A stretch of 64,000 nucleotides of DNA from Streptomyces asoensis (GCF_013085465.1 NZ_CP049838.1:2232001-2296000); one strand, 5' to 3'. Numbered from the stretch's first letter, positions 38,190-47,933 are shown. The notes: generated from the letters alone by a model not told the origin. Program-made: numbers and translations.

Positions 38190-38794
38190 GCACGGACACA
38201 GAGGTGGCGGCCCGCGCCTCCTGGTCGTCGATCGTCCGCGAGGGCGAGACGCTGACCATCACCGACCTGCACGGCAACCAGGCCGTCGACTTCCTCGTGT
38301 ACGACGCCCACGACACGTCCGTGCGCTACAGCGCGCCCGACACGATCCACGCCCAGGGCGGCATCTTCCTCACCACCGGCAGTGTGCTGATGTCCAACGA
38401 GCACACCCCGCTGATGACGGTGACCGCCGACGGCGTGGGCCGCCACGACACCGTAGGCGGCGCCTGCTCCAAGGAGTCCAACACCCTGCGCTACGGCCAC
38501 CACACCTACGCGCAGCACGCGTGTGTGGACAACTTCCTCGCCGAGGGCGCCCGGCACGGCCTCGGCAAGCGGGACCTGGTCTCCAACATCAACTGGTACA
38601 TGAACGTGCCCGTCGAGAAGGACGGCACCCTCGGCATCGTCGACGGACTCTCCGCGCCGGGCCTCTCGCTCACGCTGCGCGCCGAGCGGGACGTCCTCGT
38701 GCTGGTCTCCAACTGCCCCCAGATCAACAACCCCTGCAACGGCTTCGAGCCGACGGCGGTGCGGATGACCATCGACGAGGCGGGCGCGGCATGA
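38186..38794 (+). CDS. DUF1989 carboxyguanidine deiminase subunit (cysteine-bearing)
   Basis: The 202-residue DUF1989 protein has TDLHGNQAVDFLVYD, GRHDTVGGACSKESNTLRYG, NINWYMNVPVEKDG and SNCPQINNPCNG. Cys94, Cys177 and Cys184 sit where a metal site would be expected, and all three are missing from the partner subunit. In guanidine-assimilating bacteria such a pair removes ammonia from carboxyguanidine to give allophanate. The start and stop codons overlap both neighbours (ATGA), so equal amounts should be made. Confidence 0.9.
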   Translation: MSTDTEVAARASWSSIVREGETLTITDLHGNQAVDFLVYDAHDTSVRYSAPDTIHAQGGIFLTTGSVLMSNEHTPLMTVTADGVGRHDTVGGACSKESNTLRYGHHTYAQHACVDNFLAEGARHGLGKRDLVSNINWYMNVPVEKDGTLGIVDGLSAPGLSLTLRAERDVLVLVSNCPQINNPCNGFEPTAVRMTIDEAGAA

Positions 38795-41700
38795 CCTTCG
38801 ACAAGCTGCTGGTCGCCAACCGCGGCGAGATAGCCGTCCGCGTCATCCGCACCGCCCGCGAACTGGGCCTGCGCACGGTCGCGGTGTACTCCGACCCCGA
38901 CCGGTCGGCACCCCACGTCCGGCTCGCCGACGAGGCCGTACGGCTCGGCCCGGCCCCCGCGAAGGAGTCGTACCTCGACGCCGACCTGGTCCTGGGCGCC
39001 GCCAAGGACACCGGCGCCGGCGCGATCCACCCGGGCTACGGCTTCCTCTCCGAGGACGCGGCCTTCGCGCGCCGCTGCGCCGACGCGGGGATCGTCTTCG
39101 TCGGTCCGACACCCGAGCAGCTGGAGCTGTTCGGCGCCAAGCACACCGCTCGGGCGGCGGCGGAGGCGGCGGGGGTGCCGCTGGCCCCCGGCACCGGGCT
39201 CCTGGCGGACCTGCCCGAGGCGCTGGAGCAGGCCCGGCTCATCGGCTATCCGGTCATGCTCAAGGCCACCGGCGGTGGCGGCGGGATCGGCATGTCGGCC
39301 TGTGGCTCGGCCGCCGAACTGACCGACGCCTGGGAGCGCGTCCAGCGTGTCGCCGCCGCGTCCTTCTCCTCCGCCGGCGTCTTCCTGGAACGGCTCGTGG
39401 AGCGCGCCCGCCATGTCGAGGTGCAGGTCTTCGGCGACGGCGCGGGAAAGGTCGTCGTCCTCGGCGACCGGGACTGCTCCCTCCAGCGCCGCAACCAGAA
39501 GGTCGTGGAAGAGGCCCCGGCCCCCGGCCTTCCCTCGGGCATACGGGAGCAACTGGCGTCGAACGCACGTGACTTGTGCGCCTCGGTCGGCTACCGATCC
39601 GCGGGCACCGTCGAGTTCGTCTACGACGCGGCCCGCGAGGAGGCCTACTTCCTGGAGGTCAACACCCGCCTCCAGGTGGAGCATCCGGTCACCGAGGAGA
39701 TCTACGGCGTCGACCTGGTCGCCTGGATGCTGCGCCTGGCGCGCGGTGAACAGGACGTCGTACGCGATCCGGGCGCGCCCCGCGGCCACGCCGTCGAGGC
39801 ACGCCTCTACGCGGAGGACCCCAGCCGCGACCACCGGCCCGGCGCCGGCCTGCTGACGCGGGTCGAGTTCCCGGCCGGGGTGCGCGTCGACGGCTGGGTG
39901 GAGACAGGCACCGAGGTGACGACGTCGTACGACCCGATGCTCGCGAAGGTGATCGCGTACGGCTCGGACCGGGCGCACGCGCTGCGACGCCTGGACGAGG
40001 CACTGGCCCGGACCCGCGTCGACGGCATCGAGACGAACCTCGGGCTGGTCCGGGCGGCGCTGTCCGACTCCCGGTTCGTGACGGCGGCCCACTCGACGGC
40101 AACCCTCGCCACGGTCACCGACCCGACCCCCCGCGTCGAGGTCGTCTCCGGCGGCACCCTCACCACCGTGCAGGACTGGCCCGGCCGCACCGGCCACTGG
40201 CAGGTCGGCGTCCCGCCGTCCGGCCCGATGGACGACCGCTCGTTCCGCCTCGGCAACCGGGCGCTCGGCAACCCCGAGGGCGCCCCGGGCCTGGAGTGCA
40301 CCCTCCAGGGCCCGGCCCTGCGCTTCACCCACGCCACCACGGTGTGTGTGACGGGCGCGCCGGCCCCGGTCACCGTGGACGGCACGGCGGTGGCGCGGTG
40401 GGAGCCGGTGACCGTGCCGGCCGGGGCCCTGCTGGAGATCGGCGCGCCCAGCGAGCACGGCCTGCGGACGTACGTCCTGTTCGCGGGCGGCCTGGACGTC
40501 CCCGCCTTCCTGGGCAGCGCGAGCACGTTCACGCTGGGCCGGTTCGGCGGCCACGGCGGGCGGGCGCTGCGCACGGGTGACGTCCTGCACGGCGGGACGG
40601 TCGCCGACGGCACCGCGGTGCCCGTCCCGGACCGCCCGGAGTTCGCCCGGGTCTGGCACCTCGGCGCGGTCGAAGGCCCGCACGCGGCACCGGAGTTCTT
40701 CACCGAGGACGACATCCGCGACTTCTACGCCGCCGACTGGAAGGTCCACTTCAACTCGGCCCGCACCGGTGTGCGCCTGGTCGGGCCCAAACCGCGCTGG
40801 GCACGCACCGACGGCGGCGAGGCAGGTCTGCACCCGTCCAACATCCACGACACCCCCTATTCCGTCGGCGCCGTCGACTACACCGGCGACATGCCGGTGC
40901 TGCTCGGCCCGGACGGCCCGTCCCTCGGCGGGTTCGTGTGCCCGGCGACGGTGATCAGCTCGGAGCGCTGGAAGCTGGGCCAGCTGCGCCCGGGCGACAC
41001 GGTCCGCTTCACGCCGGTGGGCGTCGACGGCGCGCCGCGCCCCGAGATCGTCGACGGGGGCGTGCTGGCCCGGGACGGCGACGTGACCTACCGGCGCAGC
41101 GGCGACGACAACCTGCTGGTCGAGTTCGGACCGCTCCAGCTGGACCTGGCGCTGCGCATGCGGGTCCACGCGCTGATGGAGGCGGTGGCCGCGGCGGACC
41201 TGGCCGGCGTCACCGATCTCACCCCCGGCATCCGCTCCCTCCAGATCCGGACGGACCCCGGCCGCCTCCCCCAGCATGAACTCCTCGCGGTGGTCCGGGA
41301 GATGACGGCCGCCCTCCCGCCCTCGGACGAACTGGTCGTCCCCTCCCGCACCGTGCACCTCCCGCTGTCCTGGGACGACCCCGCGACCCGCGAGGCCATC
41401 GCCCGCTACATGGCGGGCGTCCGCGACGACGCCCCCTGGTGCCCCTGGAACATCGAGTTCATCCGCCGGGTCAACGGACTGGACACGCTGGCGGACGTCT
41501 ACGACACGGTGTTCGCCGCGGAGTACCTGGTCCTGGGCCTCGGAGACGTCTACCTGGGCGCCCCGGTCGCCACCCCGCTCGACCCGCGCCACCGTCTGGT
41601 GACGACGAAGTACAACCCCGCGCGCACCTGGACGGCCGAGAACTCGGTGGGCATCGGCGGCGCGTACCTCTGCGTCTACGGCATGGAGGGCCCCGGCGGC

Positions 41701-42303
41701 TACCAGTTCGTGGGCCGGACGACCCAGGTCTGGTCGCCCTGGCAGCAGCGCGGCGCGTTCGAAGCGGGCTCGCCCTGGCTGCTGCGCTTCTTCGACCGGA
41801 TCCGCTGGTACCCGGTCGACGCGGACGAACTCCTCGACCTACGGGCCGACATCATCTCGGGTCGCTTCGTGCCGCGCATCGAGGAGGGCACCTTCTCGCT
41901 CGCCGAGTACCAGACCTTCCTCGCCGAACACGCCGGCCCCATAGCGGAGTTCAGGTCCCTCCAGCAGACCGCGTTCGCGGCGGAGCGGGACGCCTGGGAG
42001 GCGGCCGGCGAGTTCGCGCGGGCAGCGGCCGCCGAGGCGCCGGCCGCTCCCCCGGCCGAGGTGGCGATACCGCCGGGCGGCCGCCTGGTCGAGGCCGAGT
42101 TCGCCGCCTCCGTCTGGCAGTTGAACGTGTCGCCGGGCGACCAGGTGACGACGGGGCAGCCGCTGCTCGCCCTGGAGGCGATGAAGATGGAGTCCAGGGT
42201 GCACGCGCCGGTCGACGGCGTGGTGGCACAGGTCCTGGCCCGACCCGGCGACCAGGTCGAGGCGGGGACGGCACTGCTCGTCCTGGCCCCGGTCGCGAGC
42301 TGA
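38791..42303 (+). CDS. Biotin-dependent urea/guanidine carboxylase
   Basis: The 1170-residue multidomain enzyme starts with biotin carboxylase (1-450: LLVANRGEIAVRVIRTA, KATGGGGGIGMS, EVNTRLQVEHPVTE). A KipA-like AHS2 domain (about 455-750: VQDWPGRTGHWQVGVPPSGPMD) and a KipI-like AHS1 domain (about 770-1000) form the carboxyltransferase. The biotin carrier ends the protein, with Lys1132 in EAMKMES. Sequence alone does not settle urea versus guanidine as substrate. The two DUF1989 genes in the same operon favour guanidine, since urea would not need a deiminase. It overlaps the upstream gene by 4 nt. Confidence 0.93.
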   Translation: MTFDKLLVANRGEIAVRVIRTARELGLRTVAVYSDPDRSAPHVRLADEAVRLGPAPAKESYLDADLVLGAAKDTGAGAIHPGYGFLSEDAAFARRCADAGIVFVGPTPEQLELFGAKHTARAAAEAAGVPLAPGTGLLADLPEALEQARLIGYPVMLKATGGGGGIGMSACGSAAELTDAWERVQRVAAASFSSAGVFLERLVERARHVEVQVFGDGAGKVVVLGDRDCSLQRRNQKVVEEAPAPGLPSGIREQLASNARDLCASVGYRSAGTVEFVYDAAREEAYFLEVNTRLQVEHPVTEEIYGVDLVAWMLRLARGEQDVVRDPGAPRGHAVEARLYAEDPSRDHRPGAGLLTRVEFPAGVRVDGWVETGTEVTTSYDPMLAKVIAYGSDRAHALRRLDEALARTRVDGIETNLGLVRAALSDSRFVTAAHSTATLATVTDPTPRVEVVSGGTLTTVQDWPGRTGHWQVGVPPSGPMDDRSFRLGNRALGNPEGAPGLECTLQGPALRFTHATTVCVTGAPAPVTVDGTAVARWEPVTVPAGALLEIGAPSEHGLRTYVLFAGGLDVPAFLGSASTFTLGRFGGHGGRALRTGDVLHGGTVADGTAVPVPDRPEFARVWHLGAVEGPHAAPEFFTEDDIRDFYAADWKVHFNSARTGVRLVGPKPRWARTDGGEAGLHPSNIHDTPYSVGAVDYTGDMPVLLGPDGPSLGGFVCPATVISSERWKLGQLRPGDTVRFTPVGVDGAPRPEIVDGGVLARDGDVTYRRSGDDNLLVEFGPLQLDLALRMRVHALMEAVAAADLAGVTDLTPGIRSLQIRTDPGRLPQHELLAVVREMTAALPPSDELVVPSRTVHLPLSWDDPATREAIARYMAGVRDDAPWCPWNIEFIRRVNGLDTLADVYDTVFAAEYLVLGLGDVYLGAPVATPLDPRHRLVTTKYNPARTWTAENSVGIGGAYLCVYGMEGPGGYQFVGRTTQVWSPWQQRGAFEAGSPWLLRFFDRIRWYPVDADELLDLRADIISGRFVPRIEEGTFSLAEYQTFLAEHAGPIAEFRSLQQTAFAAERDAWEAAGEFARAAAAEAPAAPPAEVAIPPGGRLVEAEFAASVWQLNVSPGDQVTTGQPLLALEAMKMESRVHAPVDGVVAQVLARPGDQVEAGTALLVLAPVAS

Positions 42304-42340
42304 CCGAGCCGATCGACCCGACACCACGCAAGGAGCACGC

Positions 42341-43996
42341 ATGTCCACGACTGTGTCCCGCGTCCGCGCCGCCTACGCCCGCATCGAGGCCACGGACCGC
42401 CCGGAGATCTGGATCGACCTTCGGCCGCGGGCGGACGTCGAGGCGGAGGCCCGCACGCTCGACGAACGGCTGGCGTGCGGCGAGCGCCTTCCGCTCGCCG
42501 GCCGGCTGCTCGCCGTCAAGGGAAACATCGACGTGGCCGGACTGCCCACCACCGCGGGCTGCCCGGCGTACGCCTACCGGCCCGCCGACGACGCCCCGGT
42601 CGTCGCCCGGCTCCGTGCGGCCGGCGCGCTGGTACTGGGCACCACGAACCTGGACCAGTTCGCGACCGGCCTGGTGGGCACCCGCTCCCCGCACGGCGCG
42701 GTGCGGGGCGCCGTCGACCCGTCGCGGGTGAGCGGCGGCTCCAGCTCCGGTTCGGCCGTCGCGGTGGCTCTCGGCATCGTCGACCTCGCCCTGGGCACGG
42801 ACACGGCGGGTTCGGGGCGGGTCCCGGCCGCCTTCAACGGCATCGTCGGCCTCAAGCCCACCCGCGGACTGGTCCCCACGGAGGGCGTCGTCCCGGCCTG
42901 CGCCTCGATCGACTGTGTGACGGTGTTCGCCCGCACGCTCCCCGAGGCGGAGCGGGCCCTGGCCCACATGGCGTCGCCGGCCGGCCGCGCCCTCCCCTCG
43001 CTCCCCGCCCGCGACCCCGGCCCCTGGCGGATCGCGGTCCCGCCCCTCGACCAGCTGGGCGAGCTGGACCAGGGCTGGGCGGCGGCCTACGAGGCAGCGG
43101 CACGACGGCTCGAGGCGGCCGGGGCCGAGATCCGCAGCATCGACCTCACCCCGTTCACCGAGGCCGCCGCGATGCTCTACGAGGGCGCGTTCGTCGCCGA
43201 GCGCTACACCGCCGTGGGTACATTTGTCGACAAGTTGATCGCAGAGGGCGGTGAGGGGCTGGACCCGACGGTCGCCGGCATCATCACCCGGGCCCGGGAC
43301 ATCCCGGCCCACCGGCTCTACACGGACACCGAACGCCTGACGGCCCTGCGCACCCGCGCCCTGGCCGAACTGGCCGACTCGGACGCCCTGTTGCTGCCCA
43401 CCACCCCCGGCCACCCCACCCTCGCCGAGGTCGCCGCCGACCCGCTGGGCGCCAACGCCCGCCTGGGCCGCTTCACCAACTCCACCAACCTCTTCGACCT
43501 GGCGGCGGCGGCCGTCCCGGCCGGCGAGGTGAACGGCCTGCCCTTCGGCGTGATGCTGGTCGGCCCGGCCTTCACGGACGACCGGCTGGCCCGGATCGCG
43601 GACCTGCTGCGACCCGAGGTGTACGTGGCGGTGGCGGGCGCCCATCTGACCGGCCAGCCCCTCAACCCCCAGCTGCTGTCCCTGGGCGCGGTGCTGGACC
43701 GGACGACCACGACGTCCCCGGTCTACCGCCTGCACGCCCTCCGCACGGCCCCGCCCAAGCCGGGTCTCGTGCGGGTGGGCGAGGGCGGCGCCGCGATCGA
43801 GGTGGAGATCTGGCGCCTCCCGGCGGAGGGTCTCGGCAACCTGCTCGCCGCTCTCCCCCGCCCGATGGCCCTGGGCAGCGTCGAACTCGCCGACGGCACC
43901 CAGGTCCCCGGCTTCCTGTGCGAACCGGGCGCCCTCGGCGACGCGGCGGACATCACGGCGTACGGGGGCTGGCGGGCGTATCTCGACCAGCGCTGA
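42341..43996 (+). CDS. atzF: Allophanate hydrolase
   Basis: The 551-residue enzyme splits allophanate into two ammonia and two CO2. The amidase-signature triad is Lys60 (AVKGNID), Ser134 (SGGSSSGSA) and Ser158 (DTAGSGR), with spacing identical to AtzF (74 and 24 residues). The C-terminal AtzF domain (about 440-551) has LRVGEGGAAIEVEIWRLP-type sequence and VPGFLCEP. It completes the pathway carboxyguanidine, allophanate, ammonia started by the upstream genes. It begins 38 bp after the carboxylase with AAGGAG upstream. It is the last gene of the operon. Confidence 0.95.
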   Translation: MSTTVSRVRAAYARIEATDRPEIWIDLRPRADVEAEARTLDERLACGERLPLAGRLLAVKGNIDVAGLPTTAGCPAYAYRPADDAPVVARLRAAGALVLGTTNLDQFATGLVGTRSPHGAVRGAVDPSRVSGGSSSGSAVAVALGIVDLALGTDTAGSGRVPAAFNGIVGLKPTRGLVPTEGVVPACASIDCVTVFARTLPEAERALAHMASPAGRALPSLPARDPGPWRIAVPPLDQLGELDQGWAAAYEAAARRLEAAGAEIRSIDLTPFTEAAAMLYEGAFVAERYTAVGTFVDKLIAEGGEGLDPTVAGIITRARDIPAHRLYTDTERLTALRTRALAELADSDALLLPTTPGHPTLAEVAADPLGANARLGRFTNSTNLFDLAAAAVPAGEVNGLPFGVMLVGPAFTDDRLARIADLLRPEVYVAVAGAHLTGQPLNPQLLSLGAVLDRTTTTSPVYRLHALRTAPPKPGLVRVGEGGAAIEVEIWRLPAEGLGNLLAALPRPMALGSVELADGTQVPGFLCEPGALGDAADITAYGGWRAYLDQR

Positions 43997-44089
43997 GGTG
44001 AGCTGCCGAGGGGCGCGGGGCCGTATCGACATGCGGCTCCGCCGCGCGGGCGCGACCGGCCACGCACGACCCGCGCCCGCCGGACGGCA
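43997..44089. repeat. Streptomyces-type intergenic repeat between convergent genes
   Basis: The stretch contains the familiar GAGGGGCGCGGGGCCGTATC-type element with a GCGGC-TCC-GCCGC hairpin (44033-44045) and GCGCGACC. It resembles dispersed streptomycete extragenic sequences and the left-edge element. It fills the whole gap between atzF and the helicase gene and probably acts as a bidirectional terminator. Confidence 0.6.
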
Positions 44090-46903
44090 TCACCCCACCG
44101 ACGAATAGGCGACAACACCCCGCAGCAGCTCGTCGACCGCCTTCCGGGCGTTCTTCGCCACCGTCGAGCCCCCGGCCGAGGCGGGAGCCGCCGCCGCGAT
44201 CTGCCCCAGCACGTCGATGACCTGCTTGCACCAGCGCACGAAGTCACCGGCGGGCATCTCCGCCTCGCGCAACACCTCGTCGAGGCCCTTGCCGGAGGCC
44301 CACATATAGGCCGACCAGGCGAAGCCGAGATCGGGCTCGCGCTGCCCCACGCCCTCGGTCTGGCTGATCCGGAAGTCCTCCTCCAGGGCGTCCAGCCGGC
44401 CCCAGATGCGCACCATCTCGCCGAGCGCGGCCTTCGCCTTGCCCGAGGGCAGCTTCGGCGCCATGGCGTCGTCCCCGGCCCGCGACTCGTAGACCAATGC
44501 CGAGACACAGGCGGCCAGTTCGGCGGGGGCCAGCCCCTCCCACACGCCCGCGCGCAGGCATTCGCTCGCGAGCAGGTCGAGCTCGCCGTAGAGCCGGGCG
44601 AGCCGCTTGCCGTGCTCGGTGACCTCGTTGCCCCGCAGATAGTCGAGCTCGGTCAGCAGCGCCACGATCCGGTCGAACGTACGGGCGATCGTGTTGGTGC
44701 GTCCCTCGATACGACGCTCCAGCTGCGAGGTGTCCCGCAGCAGCCGGTGGTAGCGCTCGGCCCAGCGGGCGTGGTCCTCACGGTCGGAGCAGCCGTGGCA
44801 GGGGTGCGCGCGGATCGCGGTGCGCAGCCGGGCGATCTCACGGTCGTCGGCGGCCTGCGAGCGCTGCTTGCGGGCCCGCTCCGGCGGGATGTGCCCGGCC
44901 TTGGTGCGCAGCGCGGAGGCGAGATCGCGGCGGGACTGCGGCGAGCGCGGGTTGAACGACTTCGGGATCCGCATCCGGTCCAGCGCCTCGACCGGCACCG
45001 GGAAGTCCATCGAGGCCAGCCGCTTGACCTGCCGCTCGGCGGTGAGCACCAGCGGACGCGGCCCGTCGTGCTGCTCGAAGCCGCGATGGCCGTTGGCCCG
45101 GCCGGCGGGCAGACCCGGGTCGAGCACCAGCGCCAGCCCGGCGTACTTGCCGGTGGGCACGTGGATGACGTCCCCCGGCTTGAGCTTCTCCAGCGCCACG
45201 GCGGCCTCGACGCGCCGCTGGCTCGCGCCCTGCTTGGCCAGTTCGGTCTCGCGGTCCTTGAGGTCGCGGCGCAGCCCCGCGTACTCGTCGAAGTCGCCGA
45301 GGTGGCAGGTCATGGAGGCCTTGTAGCCCTCGAGCCCCTCCTCGTTGCGCTGCACCTGCCGGGAGATCCCGACCACCGACCGGTCCGCCTGGAACTGCGC
45401 GAACGAGGTCTCCAGCAGCTCGCGCGAGCGGTGCCGCCCGAACTGCTCGACCAGGTTGACCGCCATGTTGTACGACGGCTTGAAGCTGGAGCGCAGCGGG
45501 TACGTGCGGGTGCCCGCGAGCCCGGCGAGGTGCTCGGGGCTCATCGCGCGCTGCCACAGCACGACGGCGTGCCCCTCGACGTCGATGCCCCGTCGGCCGG
45601 CGCGGCCGGTGAGCTGGGTGTATTCGCCGGGGGTGATGTCGGCGTGCTGCTCGCCGTTCCACTTGACGAGCTTCTCCAGCACCACAGAGCGAGCGGGCAT
45701 GTTGATGCCGAGGGCGAGCGTCTCGGTCGCGAAGACGGCCTTGACCAGGCCGCGTACGAACAGCTCCTCGACGACCTCCTTGAAGGACGGCAGCATGCCC
45801 GCGTGGTGGGCGGCGATGCCGCGCTCCAGACCCTCCAGCCACTCGTAGTAGCCGAGGACGTGCAGGTCCTCGTGGGGGATGGCGGCGGTGCGCTCCTCGA
45901 CCAGGGCGCGGACCTCGGCGCGCGCCTCCTCGTCGTTCAGCCGCAGCCCGGCGTACAGGCACTGCTGGACGGCGGCCTCGCAGGCGGCACGGCTGAAGAT
46001 GAAGGTGATGGCGGGCAGCAGCCCCGCGGCGTCGAGCCGCTCGATGACCTCCGGCCGCCCCGGCGTCCACACCCGCGACCGCTGCCTGCGCTCCCGCTCA
46101 CGGTCGGCCTCGCGCATGTTGCGGCCGCGCCTGCGGTCCTGGTACGAGGGCCGGCTCGCCTCCATGCGGGCCAGCCGTGTGAGGTCGGGGTTGACGGCTC
46201 TGCGCTGGCCCTCGCCCTCCTCGAACAGGTCGTACATCCGCCGCCCGGCGAGCACGTGCTGGAACAGCGGCACGGGCCGGTGCTCGGAGACGATCACCTC
46301 GGTGTCGCCGCGCACGGTGTCCAGCCAGTCGCCGAACTCCTCGGCGTTGGACACGGTCGCCGACAGCGAGACCAGGGTGACCGACTCGGGAAGGTGGATG
46401 ATCACCTCTTCCCACACGGCGCCCCGGAAGCGGTCGGAGAGGTAGTGCACCTCGTCCATCACCACGTATCCGAGGCCGAGGAGGGTCTGCGAGCCGGCGT
46501 ACAGCATGTTCCGCAGGACCTCGGTGGTCATCACGACCACCGGGGCGTCGGAGTTGACGCTGTTGTCGCCGGTGAGCAGACCCACCTTCTCGCTGCCGTA
46601 GCGTCGGCACAGGTCGGAGTACTTCTGGTTCGACAGCGCCTTGATGGGCGTCGTGTAGAAGCACTTCTTGCCCTGCTGGAGGGCGAGGTGGACGGCGAAC
46701 TCGCCCACGATCGTCTTGCCCGAGCCGGTGGGGGCGGCCACCAGGACGCCCTTGCCCGCCTCGAGTGCCTGGCAGGCCTCGATCTGGAAGGGGTCGAGAC
46801 CGAAGTCGTACATCTCGCGGAAGGACGCGAGCGAAGTGGCCTGCTCGACAGCGCGCTTACGTGCTGCCGCGTACCGCTCGGCCGGTGAGAGATCCTCTGT
46901 CAT
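44090..46903 (-). CDS. helY: Ski2/Mtr4-like DExH-box RNA helicase (HelY-like)
   Basis: A 937-residue superfamily 2 helicase. Walker A is APTGSGKT (57-64), motif II is DEVH (150-153) and motif III is SATVSN. Motifs V and VI are in ATETLALGINMPARSVV and TQLTGRAGRRGID. The C-terminal DSHCT-type region contains HPCHGCSDREDHARW. Mycobacterial HelY is the named homologue; roles in RNA turnover or repair are inferred from the Ski2 family. ATG 46903 (MTEDLSPAERY) is the conserved start. It lies at the leftward end of the proteasome-Tat gene string. Confidence 0.92.
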   Translation of the reverse strand: MTEDLSPAERYAAARKRAVEQATSLASFREMYDFGLDPFQIEACQALEAGKGVLVAAPTGSGKTIVGEFAVHLALQQGKKCFYTTPIKALSNQKYSDLCRRYGSEKVGLLTGDNSVNSDAPVVVMTTEVLRNMLYAGSQTLLGLGYVVMDEVHYLSDRFRGAVWEEVIIHLPESVTLVSLSATVSNAEEFGDWLDTVRGDTEVIVSEHRPVPLFQHVLAGRRMYDLFEEGEGQRRAVNPDLTRLARMEASRPSYQDRRRGRNMREADRERERRQRSRVWTPGRPEVIERLDAAGLLPAITFIFSRAACEAAVQQCLYAGLRLNDEEARAEVRALVEERTAAIPHEDLHVLGYYEWLEGLERGIAAHHAGMLPSFKEVVEELFVRGLVKAVFATETLALGINMPARSVVLEKLVKWNGEQHADITPGEYTQLTGRAGRRGIDVEGHAVVLWQRAMSPEHLAGLAGTRTYPLRSSFKPSYNMAVNLVEQFGRHRSRELLETSFAQFQADRSVVGISRQVQRNEEGLEGYKASMTCHLGDFDEYAGLRRDLKDRETELAKQGASQRRVEAAVALEKLKPGDVIHVPTGKYAGLALVLDPGLPAGRANGHRGFEQHDGPRPLVLTAERQVKRLASMDFPVPVEALDRMRIPKSFNPRSPQSRRDLASALRTKAGHIPPERARKQRSQAADDREIARLRTAIRAHPCHGCSDREDHARWAERYHRLLRDTSQLERRIEGRTNTIARTFDRIVALLTELDYLRGNEVTEHGKRLARLYGELDLLASECLRAGVWEGLAPAELAACVSALVYESRAGDDAMAPKLPSGKAKAALGEMVRIWGRLDALEEDFRISQTEGVGQREPDLGFAWSAYMWASGKGLDEVLREAEMPAGDFVRWCKQVIDVLGQIAAAAPASAGGSTVAKNARKAVDELLRGVVAYSSVG

Positions 46904-47011
46904 CGTGCTTTCGAGCGTACCGGGCCGCACTGACAACAGGACGATCATTATCCGGATCCGGTCTTGCCAAACCTCGGTACGCCCAGCTCACGGGCGCACG
47001 GGCGGCCCGTT

Positions 47012-47902
47012 TCAGGGGCCTATGACCCGCACCGCGCCCGGCACGCACCGCGCGGTCAGCGGCAGCTCCCCGAGCCGCTCCCCGTCCGCGTAGCCCGAGA
47101 CGCCCGCCGCGGCGATCTCGACCTTCGCCGCCCGGAGCACGGTGACCTTCGGATGGTCGATGTGCGTCCCCCGGTACACCTTCGGGAACACCCGCAGCAG
47201 CGTCGTCCGGCGGCAGTCCCCGACGACCGTGACGTCGAACAGTCCGTCGGCGAGGTCGGCGCCGGGGCAGATCCGCATGCCGCCGCCGTAGGAGGATCCG
47301 TTGCCGACGGCGACGAGGGTGGCCTCGACCTCCCGGACGGCTCCGTCGTCGAGCGTGATCCGGTACGGGAACGGGCGGAACGCGGCCAGTTCGGCCAGCA
47401 TCGCGAGGTCGTACCTGGCGCGTCCGGTGGGCCATCGCATGCGGTTGCCCCGGTCGTTGACGCGGGAGTCGAAGCCGGAGGCGAGGACGGTGCCGAACCA
47501 GCGGTCGCCCACCCGGCCGAGGTCGATGTCGCGGATCCGGGCGCCCTTGAGGGCCTCGGCGACCAGCCTGGCCGCGGCCGCGGGATCACGGACTGGCAGG
47601 CCGAGGGCCCGGGCGAAGTCGTTGCCGGTGCCGGCGGCGACCAGGCCGAGCGGGGTGCGGGTGCCGGCGACGGCCTGGAGCGCGAGGTGGGCCAGGCCGT
47701 CGCCGCCGACGGCGATCAGGGCACCGGTGCCGCCTGCGACGGCGGCACGCGCGCGTGCGAGGGCGTCCTCGGCGTTCACACCGAGGACCGTATGCACCGT
47801 GTAGCCGGCCGCCCGCAACGCGGAAGCGGCCGGCGGCGCTGCGTGAGCGCCCCGGCCGCGGCCCGCCGCGGGGTTGACGAAGAGGGTGATCTCGCTGGTC
47901 AC
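47012..47902 (-). CDS. Diacylglycerol kinase-family lipid kinase
   Basis: The 296-residue lipid kinase of the DagK/YegS/sphingosine kinase fold has LFVNPAAGRGRG, AVGGDGLAHLAL (GGDG nucleotide loop), AAGTGNDFARALGLP and GGGMRICPGADLADGLFDV. It phosphorylates a membrane lipid alcohol such as diacylglycerol, recycling it to phosphatidic acid. The exact substrate is not visible. The neighbours are tatC upstream and helY downstream, on the same strand with small gaps. Confidence 0.9.
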   Translation of the reverse strand: MTSEITLFVNPAAGRGRGAHAAPPAASALRAAGYTVHTVLGVNAEDALARARAAVAGGTGALIAVGGDGLAHLALQAVAGTRTPLGLVAAGTGNDFARALGLPVRDPAAAARLVAEALKGARIRDIDLGRVGDRWFGTVLASGFDSRVNDRGNRMRWPTGRARYDLAMLAELAAFRPFPYRITLDDGAVREVEATLVAVGNGSSYGGGMRICPGADLADGLFDVTVVGDCRRTTLLRVFPKVYRGTHIDHPKVTVLRAAKVEIAAAGVSGYADGERLGELPLTARCVPGAVRVIGP

Positions 47903-47933
47903 GGGGATGACCTTAGGAGCTCTCCGACGCGTC

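Noticed and set aside
38506..41592. A 1028-codon open frame on the minus strand
   Set aside because: It is antisense to the carboxylase, which has clear domains. The frame is open only because of GC bias and has low-complexity Arg/Gly/Val composition.
38791..42303. Calling the carboxylase a urea carboxylase only
   Set aside because: Association with two DUF1989 deiminase subunits favours guanidine. The substrate cannot be decided from visible residues, so both are named.
41951..44032. A 693-codon minus-strand frame
   Set aside because: Shadow of the allophanate hydrolase; no recognisable domain.
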